A stretch of 6,635 nt of DNA from Deferribacteres bacterium. GTDB taxonomy: Bacteria > Thermosulfidibacterota > Thermosulfidibacteria > Thermosulfidibacterales > Thermosulfidibacteraceae. The DNA is taken from assembly GCA_013153205.1 (NCBI GenBank), contig JAADEW010000041.1:1-6635 (forward strand), in the 5' to 3' direction. Position numbers and translations under genes: made by a program. Shown piece after piece: positions 5,455-6,635 of this stretch. The notes under the pieces were generated by a model. It was not told the DNA's origin and searched no databases. It saw only the letters and a program-made list of their open reading frames with translations. The stretch's first letter is position 1. Each line of letters begins with the position of its first letter.

Positions 5455-6506
5455 AAAGCATAAGAAGAGAATGGGAAGAATGGGAACAGCAGTTCCTCCA
5501 CCCTAAAGCCGTAAAAAGCGCAGAAAGCAGAGGAAGAACAAAAGAAGAGCCTGAATGCTCCATAAGGACCGTCTTCCAAAGGGACAGAGACAGAATAATA
5601 CATTCAAAGTCTTTCAGGAGATTAAAACACAAGACCCAGGTATTTCTGGCACCCACAGGAGACCACTACAGAACGAGACTCACCCACACTCTGGAAGTCT
5701 CCCAGATAGCGAGAACCATATCCCGGGCGCTGAGGCTGAATGAAGACCTGACTGAAGCCATTGCTCTGGGTCACGACCTCGGACACACCCCATTCGGGCA
5801 CGCAGGGGAAGAGGTCCTAAACAGCCTGCTCAAAGACGGATTCAGCCACGCGGAACAAAGCCTGAGGGTGGTGGACATGCTGGAAAAAGACGGCAGGGGC
5901 CTGAACCTCACCTATGAGGTGAGAGACGGCATACTCAAACACAGCAAAGGGCTGGGAAAAGTTATAGCCGAGGGAAAAGAGCGTCCGGAAACATTAGAAG
6001 GAGAGGTGGTCAGGATAGCGGACATAATCGCTTATGTGAACCACGACATTGACGATGCTTTAAGAGCCGGTATTCTCAAGCTCTCGGACATACCCGGGGA
6101 CTGCTTATCTTTTTTCGGAGAAAGCCACGCCGAGAGGATAAACCGAATGGTCACTGATGTGATTGAAGAGACGAAAAGAATAGAATACGAAAGGGTCACC
6201 ATGTCTCAGGAAGGTTTAAGGCTTCTCTACAAACTTAGAAACTTCCTTTACAAGAAGGTCTATTCCAATCCCGCCATTCATCGCGAATTTGAAAAGGCAT
6301 ACAAGATACTCAAAGAGCTCTTCATATTCTTCTGCGAACACCCGGAAAGAATACGCTCTTCGTGGACCATACCATCAGATTCACCGGAAAGAAGGGCAGC
6401 AGACTTCATATCAGGAATGACGGATAGATACGCTTTAGAGCTTTACAGGCTTATATTCTTACCCAGACCGTGGACCATAAAAGAAATGGAAGGAGGTTGG
6501 ATATGA
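5451..6506 (+). CDS. dgt: dGTPase-like HD-domain deoxyribonucleotide triphosphohydrolase
   Basis: A 351-residue protein of the deoxyguanosinetriphosphate triphosphohydrolase-like family, which cuts dNTPs to deoxynucleoside and triphosphate and tunes dNTP pools. The N-terminal pattern KSAESRGR (22-29) followed by FQRDRDRIIHSKSFRRLKHKTQVF (42-65) is diagnostic. The HD metal site is H79 (RLTHT), H108-D109 (ALGHDLGHTPFGHAGE) and D191 (ADIIAYVNHDIDD). The length matches the short bacterial type (about 330-380) rather than E. coli Dgt (505). The ATG at 5451 overlaps the small ORF stop as ATGA; AGG lies too close upstream to be a normal ribosome site, so coupling is likely. The N-terminus MKSIRREWEEWEQQFLHPKA agrees with homologues, which supports the start. 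The real substrate may be any dNTP, as short-type members are often broad and activated allosterically. The 3' end overlaps hemL by ATGA. Confidence 0.94.
   Translation: MKSIRREWEEWEQQFLHPKAVKSAESRGRTKEEPECSIRTVFQRDRDRIIHSKSFRRLKHKTQVFLAPTGDHYRTRLTHTLEVSQIARTISRALRLNEDLTEAIALGHDLGHTPFGHAGEEVLNSLLKDGFSHAEQSLRVVDMLEKDGRGLNLTYEVRDGILKHSKGLGKVIAEGKERPETLEGEVVRIADIIAYVNHDIDDALRAGILKLSDIPGDCLSFFGESHAERINRMVTDVIEETKRIEYERVTMSQEGLRLLYKLRNFLYKKVYSNPAIHREFEKAYKILKELFIFFCEHPERIRSSWTIPSDSPERRAADFISGMTDRYALELYRLIFLPRPWTIKEMEGGWI
6490..6496 (+). promoter_or_regulatory. Strong Shine-Dalgarno for hemL
   Basis: AAGGAGG, 6 nt before ATG 6503, lies inside the dGTPase C-terminal codons. Together with the ATGA overlap it fixes the hemL start. 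Confidence 0.8.
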
Positions 6507-6635
6507 AAAGAGAAAAGAGCAAAATCCTCTTTGAAGAGGCAAAAAAGTACATGCCCGGAGGAGTGAACAGTCCGGTAAGGGCTTTTAAGTCGGTGGGAGG
6601 AGAGCCTTTCTTTGTGGAAAGGGGAAAGGGGAGCA
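6503..6635 (+). CDS. hemL: Glutamate-1-semialdehyde 2,1-aminomutase, N-terminal part (cut by window end)
   Basis: The first 44 codons of hemL; the rest lies beyond the window. The visible sequence MKREKSKILFEEAKKYMPGG continues VNSPVRAFKSVGGEPFFVERGKGS. The PGGVNSPVRAF block is the hallmark of the GSA aminomutase N-terminus, followed by the usual GG.P.F...G.G turn. The enzyme uses PLP to convert glutamate-1-semialdehyde to 5-aminolevulinate in the C5 route to tetrapyrroles. The PLP lysine and the other catalytic residues are not in view, so activity cannot be judged. Its start overlaps the dGTPase stop by ATGA, which places haem synthesis in the same transcription unit. No functional link to the selenium genes is obvious. 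Confidence 0.93.
   Translation, partial: MKREKSKILFEEAKKYMPGGVNSPVRAFKSVGGEPFFVERGKGS

Noticed and set aside
5429..5656. Two overlapping minus-strand frames opposite the dgt start, rich in Phe, Ser and Leu
   Set aside because: They look like membrane peptides only because they mirror Lys/Arg/Glu codons of dgt; the opposite strand is a clear dGTPase N-terminus.
5555..5743. Plus-strand 62-residue frame inside dgt
   Set aside because: It lies fully within the conserved HD-domain gene in another frame; composition resembles a frame-shifted reading of it.
1..6635. CRISPR arrays, tRNA/rRNA genes, insertion sequences or internal promoters
   Set aside because: No regularly spaced repeats, cloverleaf or transposase signatures were seen, and there is no intergenic space over 10 nt where a promoter could lie outside coding sequence.

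Overview
The window is a gap-free stretch of ten plus-strand genes, almost certainly one transcriptional unit that runs off both ends. Stop and start codons touch or overlap at nearly every junction, four of them by the ATGA form, and I see no promoter or terminator inside. The organism is a bacterium. The evidence is strong Shine-Dalgarno sites (AAGGAGG), bacterial HemL and YedF families, and a selenocysteine UGA followed at once by an in-frame hairpin. Heavy use of AGA/AGG and ATA codons, Lys/Glu-rich proteins and an archaeal-type NMN adenylyltransferase suggest a thermophilic, anaerobic or deep-branching lineage, but this is a weak inference and I name no genus.

Region 1 (5-2979) is a selenium-mobilising cassette. 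It holds a DUF3343 putative Se/S carrier, a class V cysteine desulfurase/selenocysteine lyase-like enzyme, the TusA-DsrE fusion YedF, and selenophosphate synthetase SelD. The SelD gene is the main hidden feature. Its conserved active-site position is encoded by an in-frame TGA at 2023-2025, so a standard ORF call starts wrongly at 2101 and loses the catalytic N-terminus. The true gene is 1984-2979 and encodes a 331-residue selenoprotein. A hairpin that fits a bacterial SECIS lies at 2036-2052. The inferred path is that sulfur/selenium is taken from an amino acid onto a desulfurase cysteine, passed through carrier cysteines of YedF and DUF3343, and delivered to SelD, which makes selenophosphate for Sec-tRNA synthesis, including for its own translation.

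Region 2 (2976-4736) is an NAD salvage pair: NMN adenylyltransferase of the archaeal NadM type, then a two-domain CinA with a C-terminal NMN amidohydrolase. The two act on the same substrate, NMN. They lie in the same reading frame and are separated only by a TAA and one further codon before a TTG start.

Region 3 (4714-6635) holds the RNA 2',3'-cyclic phosphodiesterase ThpR, a previously uncalled 58-residue charged coiled-coil ORF (5278-5454), a dGTPase-like HD phosphohydrolase, and the first 44 codons of hemL (glutamate-1-semialdehyde aminomutase), cut by the window edge. No stretch over 10 bases lacks a gene. Several perfect inverted repeats lie inside coding sequence; only the one after the selD UGA has an obvious role.
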